Of a stretch of 15,042 nt of DNA, positions 1-6,583 are shown piece after piece. How positions within the stretch are numbered: the stretch's first letter is position 1; each line of letters starts with the position of its first letter. The notes below the pieces were generated by a model. That model ran no database searches, had not been told where the DNA came from, and saw only the letters and a program-made list of their open reading frames with translations. Position numbers and translations under genes: made by a program. This DNA comes from DATKLX01 sp035542155 (lineage in GTDB: Bacteria; Chloroflexota; Anaerolineae; Anaerolineales; Anaerolineaceae), in the NCBI GenBank assembly GCA_035542155.1, contig DATKLX010000155.1:1-15042 (forward strand), written 5' to 3'.

Positions 1-1217
1 ATCGATTTTCTGATTTCGTTCCAGATCGACTGCCAATCGGACTGCAGGAGCAGCCAGATCACAAAGATCGCATTCAACAGCACCGGGGATCGATCGATCG
101 GTGAAGAGGTCCTGCCGAAAGCAAAAGCCAACCAGGAGTAAACCAGGGCGATTGTCCAAAATAGGATGACCGTGCGAGGTTGGCTGCGAAAAGAGAGGGC
201 TGCCCATAAAAAGAAAGGGACCAAAAAAGTCAATTGTTCGTAGGCAAACCCGTGTGGGTGGATCAGGTAGGTGACCAATCCAATCCAGGAGAGCAGGGGC
301 AGATCTCCGATCTGGTTTTTTAACCAGGCGGCAAGCAGCATCGCGCTAAATAAGCCAATGACTCCAATGACGACCCAGGTCGCTGAAAGGGCCAAATTTT
401 CAGGTAAGATTGCCGAAAATAAGATCCGCAGGGTTGCCTGGCCGCGGTTGTATTGCGTATATTCAACTACCCGCCGGATCCAATCGACGATCCAGTTGGG
501 GACCAGGATCTGGGCCAGGAGAAGGTCAGCAATCATTGCACTCCCTAATGAAGCCAGGAACGGCCATAACCGTCGCCTGACTGCGTACAGCACGCAAAAA
601 GCGAAATAAAAAACCATGAATTGGGGTTTGATGGTAGACCAGGCCAGTAGAATCCCTGCCGCGATCTGGAACCATACAGGTTGGGCGGACCTGGTCACAA
701 AGGAGTGTAAAACAATCAGAAGAATTACCCCCAGCGGAACCGCAAAATTGCCCAGGATCAAACCGAATGCAATCGGATAGAAGAGCAGGCTCGATACTAT
801 CAGCGCTTTGGGCGCGCGGAAAAATACGAGCAGCGCCACGGCCAAAAGAGACTGAATGTTGAATGCCGTCCAAAATGAGCTGGCCCAGGGGTAGCTCATC
901 CAGGCGGTGGGTGCGATGAGCAACAGACTGTAGACAGGGTAAGCAAAGGCGACCTGGTCCTGGTCAGGGCTGGCTACGTGGCCGTAAATGCCGATCTGGC
1001 TGGCCCGGGTGACTGCCTCACTGTAAGGGTTCAGGTGATCGAGGAATAATGATTTTTCAGCCACCCAAAAAGTAAAAAAATCAGCCCCGATTGAGCTGGA
1101 CTGCATCACAGGATGGAGCGCTACCGTAAGGGCGCCTAACGCCGCCACCCAGAGCAGGCACAAGAAGATCATTTTTCTGAGCGGGAATTGTTCGAGGATG
1201 GAGGGTGGCCTGGACAA
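1..1217 (-). CDS. GT87-like polyprenyl-phosphate-sugar glycosyltransferase, membrane protein (3' end outside window)
   Basis: Reading the minus strand gives one uninterrupted frame of about 405 codons that leaves the window at base 1, so the C-terminus is missing. The protein is very hydrophobic with many membrane segments. Near the N-terminus, after the first helix, is GADFFTFWVAEKSLF followed by NPYSEAV, then FAYPVYSLLLIAP, and later a KPQ motif in STIKPQFMVF. This resembles the GT87 (DUF2029, mannosyltransferase-like) layout, where an Asp in the first outer loop is the likely catalytic residue and the donor is a polyprenyl-phosphate sugar. Its substrate cannot be told. The first ATG is at 1172 but has no Shine-Dalgarno sequence. 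A TTG at 1217 has AGAAGG eight bases upstream and is preferred. It is divergent from the MFS gene and has its own likely promoter at 1319-1347. The family is fairly secure, the start less so. Confidence 0.75.
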   Translation of the reverse strand, partial: MSRPPSILEQFPLRKMIFLCLLWVAALGALTVALHPVMQSSSIGADFFTFWVAEKSLFLDHLNPYSEAVTRASQIGIYGHVASPDQDQVAFAYPVYSLLLIAPTAWMSYPWASSFWTAFNIQSLLAVALLVFFRAPKALIVSSLLFYPIAFGLILGNFAVPLGVILLIVLHSFVTRSAQPVWFQIAAGILLAWSTIKPQFMVFYFAFCVLYAVRRRLWPFLASLGSAMIADLLLAQILVPNWIVDWIRRVVEYTQYNRGQATLRILFSAILPENLALSATWVVIGVIGLFSAMLLAAWLKNQIGDLPLLSWIGLVTYLIHPHGFAYEQLTFLVPFFLWAALSFRSQPRTVILFWTIALVYSWLAFAFGRTSSPIDRSPVLLNAIFVIWLLLQSDWQSIWNEIRKS

Positions 1218-1318
1218 TGGATTCGCCTTCTTACTTTTTCGCTTTTTAGTCGAGCGCTGAAAGGATCCCCGAACGGCTGAGGAGCGGCCTGGTGTTTTTG
1301 CGCGAGGAGACCATGGAT

Positions 1319-1347
1319 ATTTTAACCGTTTCTGATCCAGTTGTTAA
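1319..1347 (-). promoter_or_regulatory. sigma70-type promoter for the GT87-like gene
   Basis: On the minus strand TTAACA (1347-1342, five of six consensus bases) and TAAAAT (1324-1319, five of six) are separated by 17 bases. Transcription would start near 1312, giving a leader of about 95 bases before the TTG start at 1217. The -35 box occupies the same bases as the -35 box of the opposite promoter. Confidence 0.6.
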
Positions 1348-1369
1348 ATCCTTTCGCGTATGATATAGT
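1341..1369 (+). promoter_or_regulatory. sigma70-type promoter for the MFS-LAL operon
   Basis: TTGTTA at 1341-1346 and TATAGT at 1364-1369 are separated by 17 bases. TGA just before the -10 box forms an extended -10 (TGN). The start site would be near 1376, about 60 bases before the MFS start codon. It is back to back with the minus-strand promoter and the two -35 hexamers overlap by five bases. Confidence 0.55.
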
Positions 1370-1437
1370 AATGTATTCTTCCGCGGGCTGGCAAAGATTT
1401 AACAAAAAAGGCAATATTCTAATCCGAAAAAAGGTAG

Positions 1438-2988
1438 ATGCAGCTTATGGGTGTATCCTCGACCGTAGTCAACGAAAAGCGTGAGATTTTTGGCTGGGCC
1501 ATGTACGACTGGGCCAACAGCGCCTTCAGCACCACAGTGGTCACCGTTTTCCTCGGGCCGTACCTGACTGCTATCACCAAGGCCTCAGCCGATCCAAACG
1601 GCCTGGTGTATTTGTTCGGGGTGCCGATCCGCTACGATTCTTTCTTCACCTATTGCATCTCGGCCTCGGTCCTCCTCCAGGTCACGTTTTTGCCCATCCT
1701 CGGTGCGCTGGCGGACTATTCACACCTGCGCAAGAGCCTGATGCAGTTGTTTTGCATTCTTGGATCGGCCGCGACGATTCTCATGTTTTTTATTCTGCCA
1801 GGCGGATACTGGCTGGGCGGCTTTCTGTTTATCATCGCCAACCTCGCCTTCGGAGCCAGCATCGTCTTCTATAATTCCTACCTGCCCAGCATCGCCAGCG
1901 AAGACCAGCGCGATCGCGTTTCCGCCTACGGCTGGGCAATGGGGTACCTCGGTGGAGGGCTGCTGCTGGTCCTTAACCTGGTTCTTTACCTATTCTCTGG
2001 AAAAATCGGCCTGGACTCGGGCCTGGTGGCGCGGATCAGCCTGGTGTCCGCCGGCGTCTGGTGGCTGGGTTTCTCCTTCATCACCTTCGCCAGGCTTCAC
2101 ACGCGCCATGCGGTCCGCCCTCTCCCCACCGGCGAGACGTATCTATCCATCGGCTTCAAGCAGCTCGCCTCGCTGATCGGCCTGCCATCCAGCACGGTGA
2201 CCACCCTCATGCTCCTGCCGCTGGTCATCCCGGTTCTTATCCTCCTCCGGCTGCCGGTCTGGATGGCGATCTTACCCGGCCTGGGCCCGATCGCGGTGAT
2301 GTTTATCTTTATCATCCGCAAATCTCGCACCTTGCCTGAGGCAATGAAGTTCCTGGTGGCCTATATTTTCTACAACGACGGGATCCAGACTGTGATTGCG
2401 GTATCGGCCATTTTCGCCGCGGAGGAGCTGAATTTTTCCTCGACCAACCTGATCCTGGTTATCCTGATGATCCAGTTTGTGGCTTTTCTTGGCGCGTTGG
2501 GCTTCGGGCGCCTGGCAAACTGGATTGGCGCTAAACGGGCGATCCTCGTCAGCCTGGTCATCTGGAGCGGTACGGTGATTTACGCTTTTGCCGGGATGAA
2601 AAGCACCGCGCTCGTACTGGGGATGGAGGAACGACAGCTTGAATTCTGGGTGCTGGGCTTTATCATCGCCCTGGTGCTGGGAGGCAGCCAGGCGATCAGC
2701 CGCAGCCTGTTTGCCCAGATGATCCCCAAGGACCAGGAAGCGGAATTTTATAGCTTCTACGAGATCAGCGAGCGAGGGACCTCCTGGATGGGCACTTTCC
2801 TGTTTGGATTGGTCAACCAGCTCTTCGGCAGTTTGCGCATAGGCATTGTCTCGGTGATTTTCTTCTTCTTGATCGGCCTGATCCTTCTGCCCATGGTCAA
2901 TGTCGAACGGTCCAAGAATCAGCGCAAGATGGAGGATGAAACCCGGCGGGGATCAAGCCCGGCGACCGCACCGGCGCTGGAAGTCTGA
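1438..2988 (+). CDS. UMF1/Atg22-type major facilitator superfamily transporter
   Basis: This 516-residue integral membrane protein has about twelve hydrophobic helices. The N-terminal signature WAMYDWANSAFSTTV around residues 20-35 is the hallmark of the bacterial UMF1 / Atg22-like branch of MFS permeases, and the later GGSQAISRSLFAQMIP and the EISERGTSWMG segments also fit. Fungal Atg22 is a vacuolar amino-acid effluxer, but substrates of the bacterial members are mostly unknown, so no substrate is assigned. The C-terminal tail is charged and cytoplasmic. AAGG lies only three bases before ATG 1438, so the in-frame ATG at 1447, twelve bases after it, is an equally possible start. The LAL regulator follows 13 bases after the stop, so both are probably on one transcript and the regulator may control or sense something linked to transport. 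Confidence 0.88.
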   Translation: MQLMGVSSTVVNEKREIFGWAMYDWANSAFSTTVVTVFLGPYLTAITKASADPNGLVYLFGVPIRYDSFFTYCISASVLLQVTFLPILGALADYSHLRKSLMQLFCILGSAATILMFFILPGGYWLGGFLFIIANLAFGASIVFYNSYLPSIASEDQRDRVSAYGWAMGYLGGGLLLVLNLVLYLFSGKIGLDSGLVARISLVSAGVWWLGFSFITFARLHTRHAVRPLPTGETYLSIGFKQLASLIGLPSSTVTTLMLLPLVIPVLILLRLPVWMAILPGLGPIAVMFIFIIRKSRTLPEAMKFLVAYIFYNDGIQTVIAVSAIFAAEELNFSSTNLILVILMIQFVAFLGALGFGRLANWIGAKRAILVSLVIWSGTVIYAFAGMKSTALVLGMEERQLEFWVLGFIIALVLGGSQAISRSLFAQMIPKDQEAEFYSFYEISERGTSWMGTFLFGLVNQLFGSLRIGIVSVIFFFLIGLILLPMVNVERSKNQRKMEDETRRGSSPATAPALEV

Positions 2989-3001
2989 AGCCCTCACTCC
3001 A

Positions 3002-5764
3002 ATGGCTCCACCGCTGCTGAAATCCAAGCTGTTTATCCCCCTGAGCCGGCCTGGGCTGGTGAGCAGGCCACAACTTCAAGAAAAGCTCGACAGGGCGCGT
3101 ACTCCTGGAATCCGGATCATCCTGATTTCTGCTCCGGCTGGATTTGGAAAAACGACCGTCATGACCCAATGGATCCAGGCAACCAGTTGGCCGGTTGCCT
3201 GGATTTCTCTCGATGAAGGCGATAATCTTCCCACCCGTTTTGCCCGGTACATCATAGCGGCTGTGCAGAAGATCTCGCCTGCAATCGGCCAATCGGCTTT
3301 GGAATGGCTAGATAGTGTCCGGCCAGACCTGGAAGAGATGATGGGCAGTCTGGCCAATGACCTTGGCACATTCGGTCATCCTTTTCTGATTGTTCTGGAT
3401 GATTATTATATGATTCATGAGGCGGAGCTGCACCGCGCAATCCAGCACCTCCTGGATGCTTTGCCGCCGAACGGCCGCCTGACGTTTCTCAGCCGCGAGG
3501 ATCCTCCACTGCCGCTGGCGCGGCGCAGAGCGCGCGGTGAGATGGTCGAGCTCAGGCTGGAAGATTTACGTTTCAGCATGGAGGAAGCAGCCAGTTTCCT
3601 TAACCAGGCCATGGGGCTGAACCTGACCGCGAAGCAGATTAAGGTTCTGGAAGAGCGTACGGAGGGATGGATCGCTGGCCTTCAGATGGCTGCCCTGGCG
3701 ATGGGCAATACAGAAGATAGGGATCAGTTTATCCAGGCTTTCTCCGGCAGCCAGCGTTTCGTCCTGGATTACCTCATGGAAGAAGTCCTTAGCCACCAGC
3801 CAGTCGAAATCAAACACTTTCTCCTGCGTACCTCGATGCTGGAAAAAATGAGGGCGGATCTATGTGACAAATTAGTTACCGAGAACCAAGAATCGAGAAC
3901 TGAGAACCGTCAAGAAGTGAAACAACGGATCTCGAATCTCGGTTCTCGGTTCTCGACCTCCGAATCTATTCTGTCTTATCTAGAACATTCCAATCTCTTC
4001 CTCATTCCCCTGGACGACCGGCGTGAGTGGTATCGCTATCATCATCTGTTTGCCGACCTGTTGAAGATGCGCCTGAAATCCACCCACCCGGAGTGGATGC
4101 CAGAGCTTCGCCGCCGGGCATCTCTCTGGTTCGAGCAGCACGGCGATCCCGGCTCCGCATTGGAGTATGCCCTTCAAGGCGAGGATTTCGAGCGTGCGGC
4201 GGACTTAATTGAAATGTATATCGTCGCGAAATGGCGCGAAGTAGACCCGGATTTCTTTTTTGCCGTTCGCAAGATACCCGACTTAATCATCCATGAACGG
4301 CCCACCCTATGCCTGCACAGCGCCTGGAGCTGCGTGTTATCCGGGCAGGTCCATCGCGTACCCCGACTGGTGGACGCTGCCGAAGAGAAACTCAAGCCAC
4401 TTTTAGAAAAGAACCCAAGCAGCCGCGAGCTCCAGGGAAGCGCAGCCTTTGCCCGCGTGCTGCGCGCGTATGTGGACGACCTTGCCAACCAACCTTTTCG
4501 CCTCGACGATACCCTCCGCCAGGCTGTGGAATCCGTTCCGAAAGAAAATGTGGGCATGCGCAACAGCATCGCGGTGGTTTTGGGATCGATTTACTACATG
4601 GAGGGCGATTTTCGCACTGCCCCGAAATATTTTGCGGATGCCATCGAGCGGGACAAAGAGGCCAACGGGACCAATGCGATTCCCATCGCGGCGTCTCGCT
4701 GGGCGCGGATGTTGATCATCCAGGGCAAACTCAATGAAGCGATTCGCCTCTGTCGGCAAAATGAGGCATACATTCGTGAGCGGGGCAGCCGGCGTTTTTA
4801 TATTCCCGGGAATTTAAATATCTTCAGTGGGCACGTTCTCCGTGAATGGGGCCGGTTGGAGGAGGCCGAAAAGGAAGTCCGGGAAGGGCAGCTTCTCAAC
4901 CAACGCTGGCCCGTCCCGCAAACTCAACTGGTAGGACTATCGGCTCTTGCACGTATCCTGATCGCAAAAAATGACCTTGAAACCGCAAGAAGTACCCTGG
5001 AGCCTGGGCTGGAGATTGTGCAAAAAACTCAAACCCATCCTGATTTTCTGGCTGAATTTCAGGGTGCTTTGGTCCGCCTGTTGATTGCTGAAGATAACCT
5101 CCTATTTCTCGAGAACTGGATTGCGGAACAGATCTCCCGGTTGGAAAAATTCCCGCGGGATCAGCGCCTGACCTTCCGTCACGAAATTGAGCAAATGAAC
5201 CTCGCCCGGGCTTTTATAGCGGTTGGTCGCCAGTTCGACGCGGTCAAGATTTTAAAGCCGCTGGAGAAAGCTGCGATTGCGGCCGGGCGGATCGGCCACT
5301 GGATCGAGATAGCCTGCCTTCTGGCGGTCTCCCTGTCGATCGAAGAGGGTCTGGTCTATCTGGAACAAGCCCTTCGCCTGGCTCAACCAGAAGATTACCT
5401 CACCGTTTTTGTGGAGCTGAGCTCGCACCTCATGCCCGCCCTCGAGGTTTTGCGCCGAAAATTTAAGAAACAACCGGAAGACAAGCCAATTTTGACTTAC
5501 CTCTTGACCCTCTACAATCCGATGAGGCCGGCAGAACTGGTGCAGACGGACCGAGCGAAGCAGGGTCTGATCGAGCCGCTCAGTCAGCGCGAGCTGGAAG
5601 TGCTCCGCCTGGTGGCGGCGGGCCTTTCCAACCAGCAAATCGCAGACCGGCTGGTCATCTCGATCCGCACCGTGAAAAAACACCTGGAAAATGTGTACAG
5701 CAAGCTGGGGGTAGAAAGCCGGGTCCAGGCAATTACCCGTGCTCGCGAGCTTTCCCTCCTCTGA
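3002..5764 (+). CDS. MalT-like LAL (large ATP-binding LuxR) transcriptional regulator
   Basis: This 920-residue protein has the MalT architecture and close to MalT length (about 900). It begins LLKSKLFIPLSRPGLVSRPQL, has a STAND-type Walker A APAGFGKT at residues 44-51 and a Walker B FLIVLDDYY with Asp133/134. The usual LFLIPLDDRREWYRYHHLFADLL segment follows at about residues 330-355. A long helical TPR-like region comes next, and a LuxR HTH occupies residues 860-920 (LSQRELEVLRLVAAGLSNQQIA, then RTVKKHLENVYSKL). Such proteins switch between ADP- and ATP-bound states on binding an inducer, oligomerise and activate promoters. The inducer here is unknown. The frame is open from 2900, but the family N-terminus starts at 3002, so that ATG is chosen. 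Its Shine-Dalgarno sequence is weak, suggesting coupling to the MFS gene 13 bases upstream. Residues about 294-319 are an unusual insertion encoded by a palindromic repeat. Confidence 0.92.
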   Translation: MAPPLLKSKLFIPLSRPGLVSRPQLQEKLDRARTPGIRIILISAPAGFGKTTVMTQWIQATSWPVAWISLDEGDNLPTRFARYIIAAVQKISPAIGQSALEWLDSVRPDLEEMMGSLANDLGTFGHPFLIVLDDYYMIHEAELHRAIQHLLDALPPNGRLTFLSREDPPLPLARRRARGEMVELRLEDLRFSMEEAASFLNQAMGLNLTAKQIKVLEERTEGWIAGLQMAALAMGNTEDRDQFIQAFSGSQRFVLDYLMEEVLSHQPVEIKHFLLRTSMLEKMRADLCDKLVTENQESRTENRQEVKQRISNLGSRFSTSESILSYLEHSNLFLIPLDDRREWYRYHHLFADLLKMRLKSTHPEWMPELRRRASLWFEQHGDPGSALEYALQGEDFERAADLIEMYIVAKWREVDPDFFFAVRKIPDLIIHERPTLCLHSAWSCVLSGQVHRVPRLVDAAEEKLKPLLEKNPSSRELQGSAAFARVLRAYVDDLANQPFRLDDTLRQAVESVPKENVGMRNSIAVVLGSIYYMEGDFRTAPKYFADAIERDKEANGTNAIPIAASRWARMLIIQGKLNEAIRLCRQNEAYIRERGSRRFYIPGNLNIFSGHVLREWGRLEEAEKEVREGQLLNQRWPVPQTQLVGLSALARILIAKNDLETARSTLEPGLEIVQKTQTHPDFLAEFQGALVRLLIAEDNLLFLENWIAEQISRLEKFPRDQRLTFRHEIEQMNLARAFIAVGRQFDAVKILKPLEKAAIAAGRIGHWIEIACLLAVSLSIEEGLVYLEQALRLAQPEDYLTVFVELSSHLMPALEVLRRKFKKQPEDKPILTYLLTLYNPMRPAELVQTDRAKQGLIEPLSQRELEVLRLVAAGLSNQQIADRLVISIRTVKKHLENVYSKLGVESRVQAITRARELSLL
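3881..3956. repeat. palindromic GAGAACC heptamer element inside the LAL coding sequence
   Basis: GAGAACC or GAGAACT occurs at 3881, 3895 and 3902, and its complement GGTTCTC at 3941 and 3948, all on a seven-base period. The arms 3893-3909 and 3940-3956 are inverted copies over 17 bases with a single difference that would be a G.U pair in RNA. They flank a 30-base loop. The stretch stays in frame and encodes a polar run (ENQESRTENR, then ISNLGSRFS) in a place where related LAL proteins go almost directly from CDxL to the YLEHxNLFLIPLDD segment. The base pattern differs strongly from the surrounding gene. It looks like a small palindromic element that inserted without breaking the frame. The family comparison is from memory. 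Confidence 0.75.
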
Positions 5765-5809
5765 TTACTCAACTGAATTCACCCCAGATACTCCCCCCAT
5801 CGATCCAGA

Positions 5810-5840
5810 ATACGCCTTTCGGACACTGCGGATACGCCTT
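5810..5840 (+). promoter_or_regulatory. tandem direct repeats, probable activator site
   Basis: ATACGCCTT occurs perfectly at 5810-5818 and 5832-5840, exactly 22 bases apart, about two helical turns. The similarity extends to G.ATACGCCTT.CG in both. A third TACGCC lies at 5840-5845. The pair sits in the 138-base gap between the LAL gene and the small membrane protein gene, immediately before a possible -10 box. Same-face spaced direct repeats are what a LuxR/MalT-type activator would bind. Assigning the adjacent LAL protein to them is inference. The rest of this gap shows no terminator or RNA gene. Confidence 0.55.
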
Positions 5841-5849
5841 ACGCCAGGG

Positions 5850-5855
5850 TATATT
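5850..5855 (+). promoter_or_regulatory. candidate -10 box of the two-gene small-protein operon
   Basis: TATATT at 5850-5855 is a good -10 hexamer. The bases 17 upstream (TGCGGA, 5827-5832) are a poor -35 and abut the second direct repeat. This layout, with a good -10, a poor -35 and repeats in its place, suits an activator-dependent promoter. The leader to the start codon at 5903 would be about 40 bases. Confidence 0.4.
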
Positions 5856-5902
5856 CAGGTCAGAACAAAAAAGAATTCTGAATTAGAGAGGAAACGATTG
5901 AA

Positions 5903-6295
5903 ATGAAAGCAACTACTTTCTCTACCGGATCTGCCCTTGTCCTTCCTCTGGTTTTGGGGATCATCATTGCGACCATCACCTATGCCACGCTTACTGGCAA
6001 ACATCTACCTCTGGTCAATAGCCCTCGAGCTGCCCTGGTTGCAATCTTGATCGTTGGATTGGCTATGTGCAGCGGTGGCATTGGCCAGGTCGGAGCCAGC
6101 GGAAAATGGGTCTCTCCGCTCGCGATCATCGGATACCTGCTGGGGGCAGCGATCCTGGTGGTGATCGGCGGCACGCTCCTTCGCTGGAAGCTTCCCCTGA
6201 TCGCCAGCGAGACTAATGCGGTTTTAGTCTCGGCTGTGCTGATCGGCGTCAAATATATGATCGGTACACTGGGCTATTTCTTCCACCTCCTGTGA
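5903..6295 (+). CDS. small four-helix membrane protein of unknown function
   Basis: This 130-residue protein is nearly all hydrophobic, with four predicted membrane helices at about residues 10-30, 43-63, 71-92 and 105-125. Its short loops include TGKHLPLVNSPRA, GASGKWVSP and RWKLPLIASETN. No cleavable signal peptide, catalytic motif or cysteine pair is apparent. The start ATG follows a GAGAGGAAA purine-rich Shine-Dalgarno tract at about the right distance. The gene lies downstream of the LAL regulator behind spaced direct repeats and is followed four bases later by the small YEIRI-type gene, so the two form an operon. I cannot assign it to a characterised family. A holin is unlikely in the absence of any phage gene. 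The gene itself is convincing because of its ribosome site, its length and its coupling to the next gene. Confidence 0.75.
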   Translation: MKATTFSTGSALVLPLVLGIIIATITYATLTGKHLPLVNSPRAALVAILIVGLAMCSGGIGQVGASGKWVSPLAIIGYLLGAAILVVIGGTLLRWKLPLIASETNAVLVSAVLIGVKYMIGTLGYFFHLL

Positions 6296-6299
6296 CTTC

Positions 6300-6530
6300 A
6301 TGGGAACCAGAGCGCATGTCTACGAAATCCGGATCGAGGAAACGCTGGATGACTGCTGGACCAACTGGTTCTCTAGTCTGGAGATTAGCCGCGGAAGGGC
6401 GGATGCGGATGGGGGGGAGCATACCATCCTGCGCGGCGCAGTGCCCGACCAAGCAGCGCTGTATGGAATTCTTGCCAGTATCCGTAACCTCAATCTGACC
6501 CTGGTATCTGTACACAGGCTTAAAAATTAA
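6300..6530 (+). CDS. small soluble YEIRI-type protein, conserved hypothetical
   Basis: This 76-residue protein has an alternating hydrophobic pattern that suggests a compact alpha/beta fold. It has AHVYEIRIEETLDDCWTNWF at the N-terminus, a central GGEHTILRGAVPDQAALYGIL and a final IRNLNLTLVSVHRL. I recognise this as a recurring small bacterial family in which the positions YEIR, W..WF, L.G.V.DQAAL.G.L and L.S..R are kept. No function is known to me. No metal-binding cluster or DNA-binding motif is visible. The start ATG lies four bases after the stop of the four-helix membrane gene and has no clear Shine-Dalgarno sequence of its own, so it is probably translated by coupling. It may act with the membrane protein and answer to the LAL regulator, both inferred only from position. 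The stop is two bases before a strong terminator. Confidence 0.8.
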   Translation: MGTRAHVYEIRIEETLDDCWTNWFSSLEISRGRADADGGEHTILRGAVPDQAALYGILASIRNLNLTLVSVHRLKN

Positions 6531-6532
6531 CT

Positions 6533-6575
6533 GGAATCAAAAAGGCCGGCGTGGATCGCTGGCCTTTTTGATTCC
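6533..6575. terminator. bidirectional intrinsic terminator
   Basis: GGAATCAAAAAGGCC (6533-6547) is perfectly complementary to 6561-6575. Four further inner pairs, one of them G.U, give a 19-pair stem closed by a five-base loop at 6552-6556. The arms hold an A-run on one side and a T-run on the other, so each strand has a GC core followed by a U-tract. It sits between convergent genes, two bases after the stop of the small protein gene and eight before the end of the EF-G-like gene, and would stop both. Confidence 0.92.
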
Positions 6576-6583
6576 GAAAGAAT

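Noticed and set aside
88..99. GATC tandem repeat (three copies)
   Set aside because: It lies within the glycosyltransferase coding frame, is only 12 bases long and encodes ordinary residues. No further clustering was seen.
526..873. 115-codon minus-strand open frame with cysteines
   Set aside because: It is out of frame with the continuous glycosyltransferase frame on the same strand, which has clear membrane helices and family motifs.
2900..3001. N-terminal extension of the LAL regulator inside the MFS gene
   Set aside because: The frame is open, but the residues are low-complexity Arg/Pro-rich and the family N-terminus (KLFIPLSRPGLVSRPQL) begins just after the ATG at 3002.
3881..3956. CRISPR-like short repeats
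   Set aside because: The units are seven bases and contiguous or inverted with no spacers, so a palindromic element fits and a CRISPR array does not.
5903..6530. Holin or toxin-antitoxin pair
   Set aside because: The small membrane protein plus small soluble protein layout suggested it, but there is no phage gene nearby, no known toxin motif, and the control region looks like an activated promoter rather than an autorepressed one.
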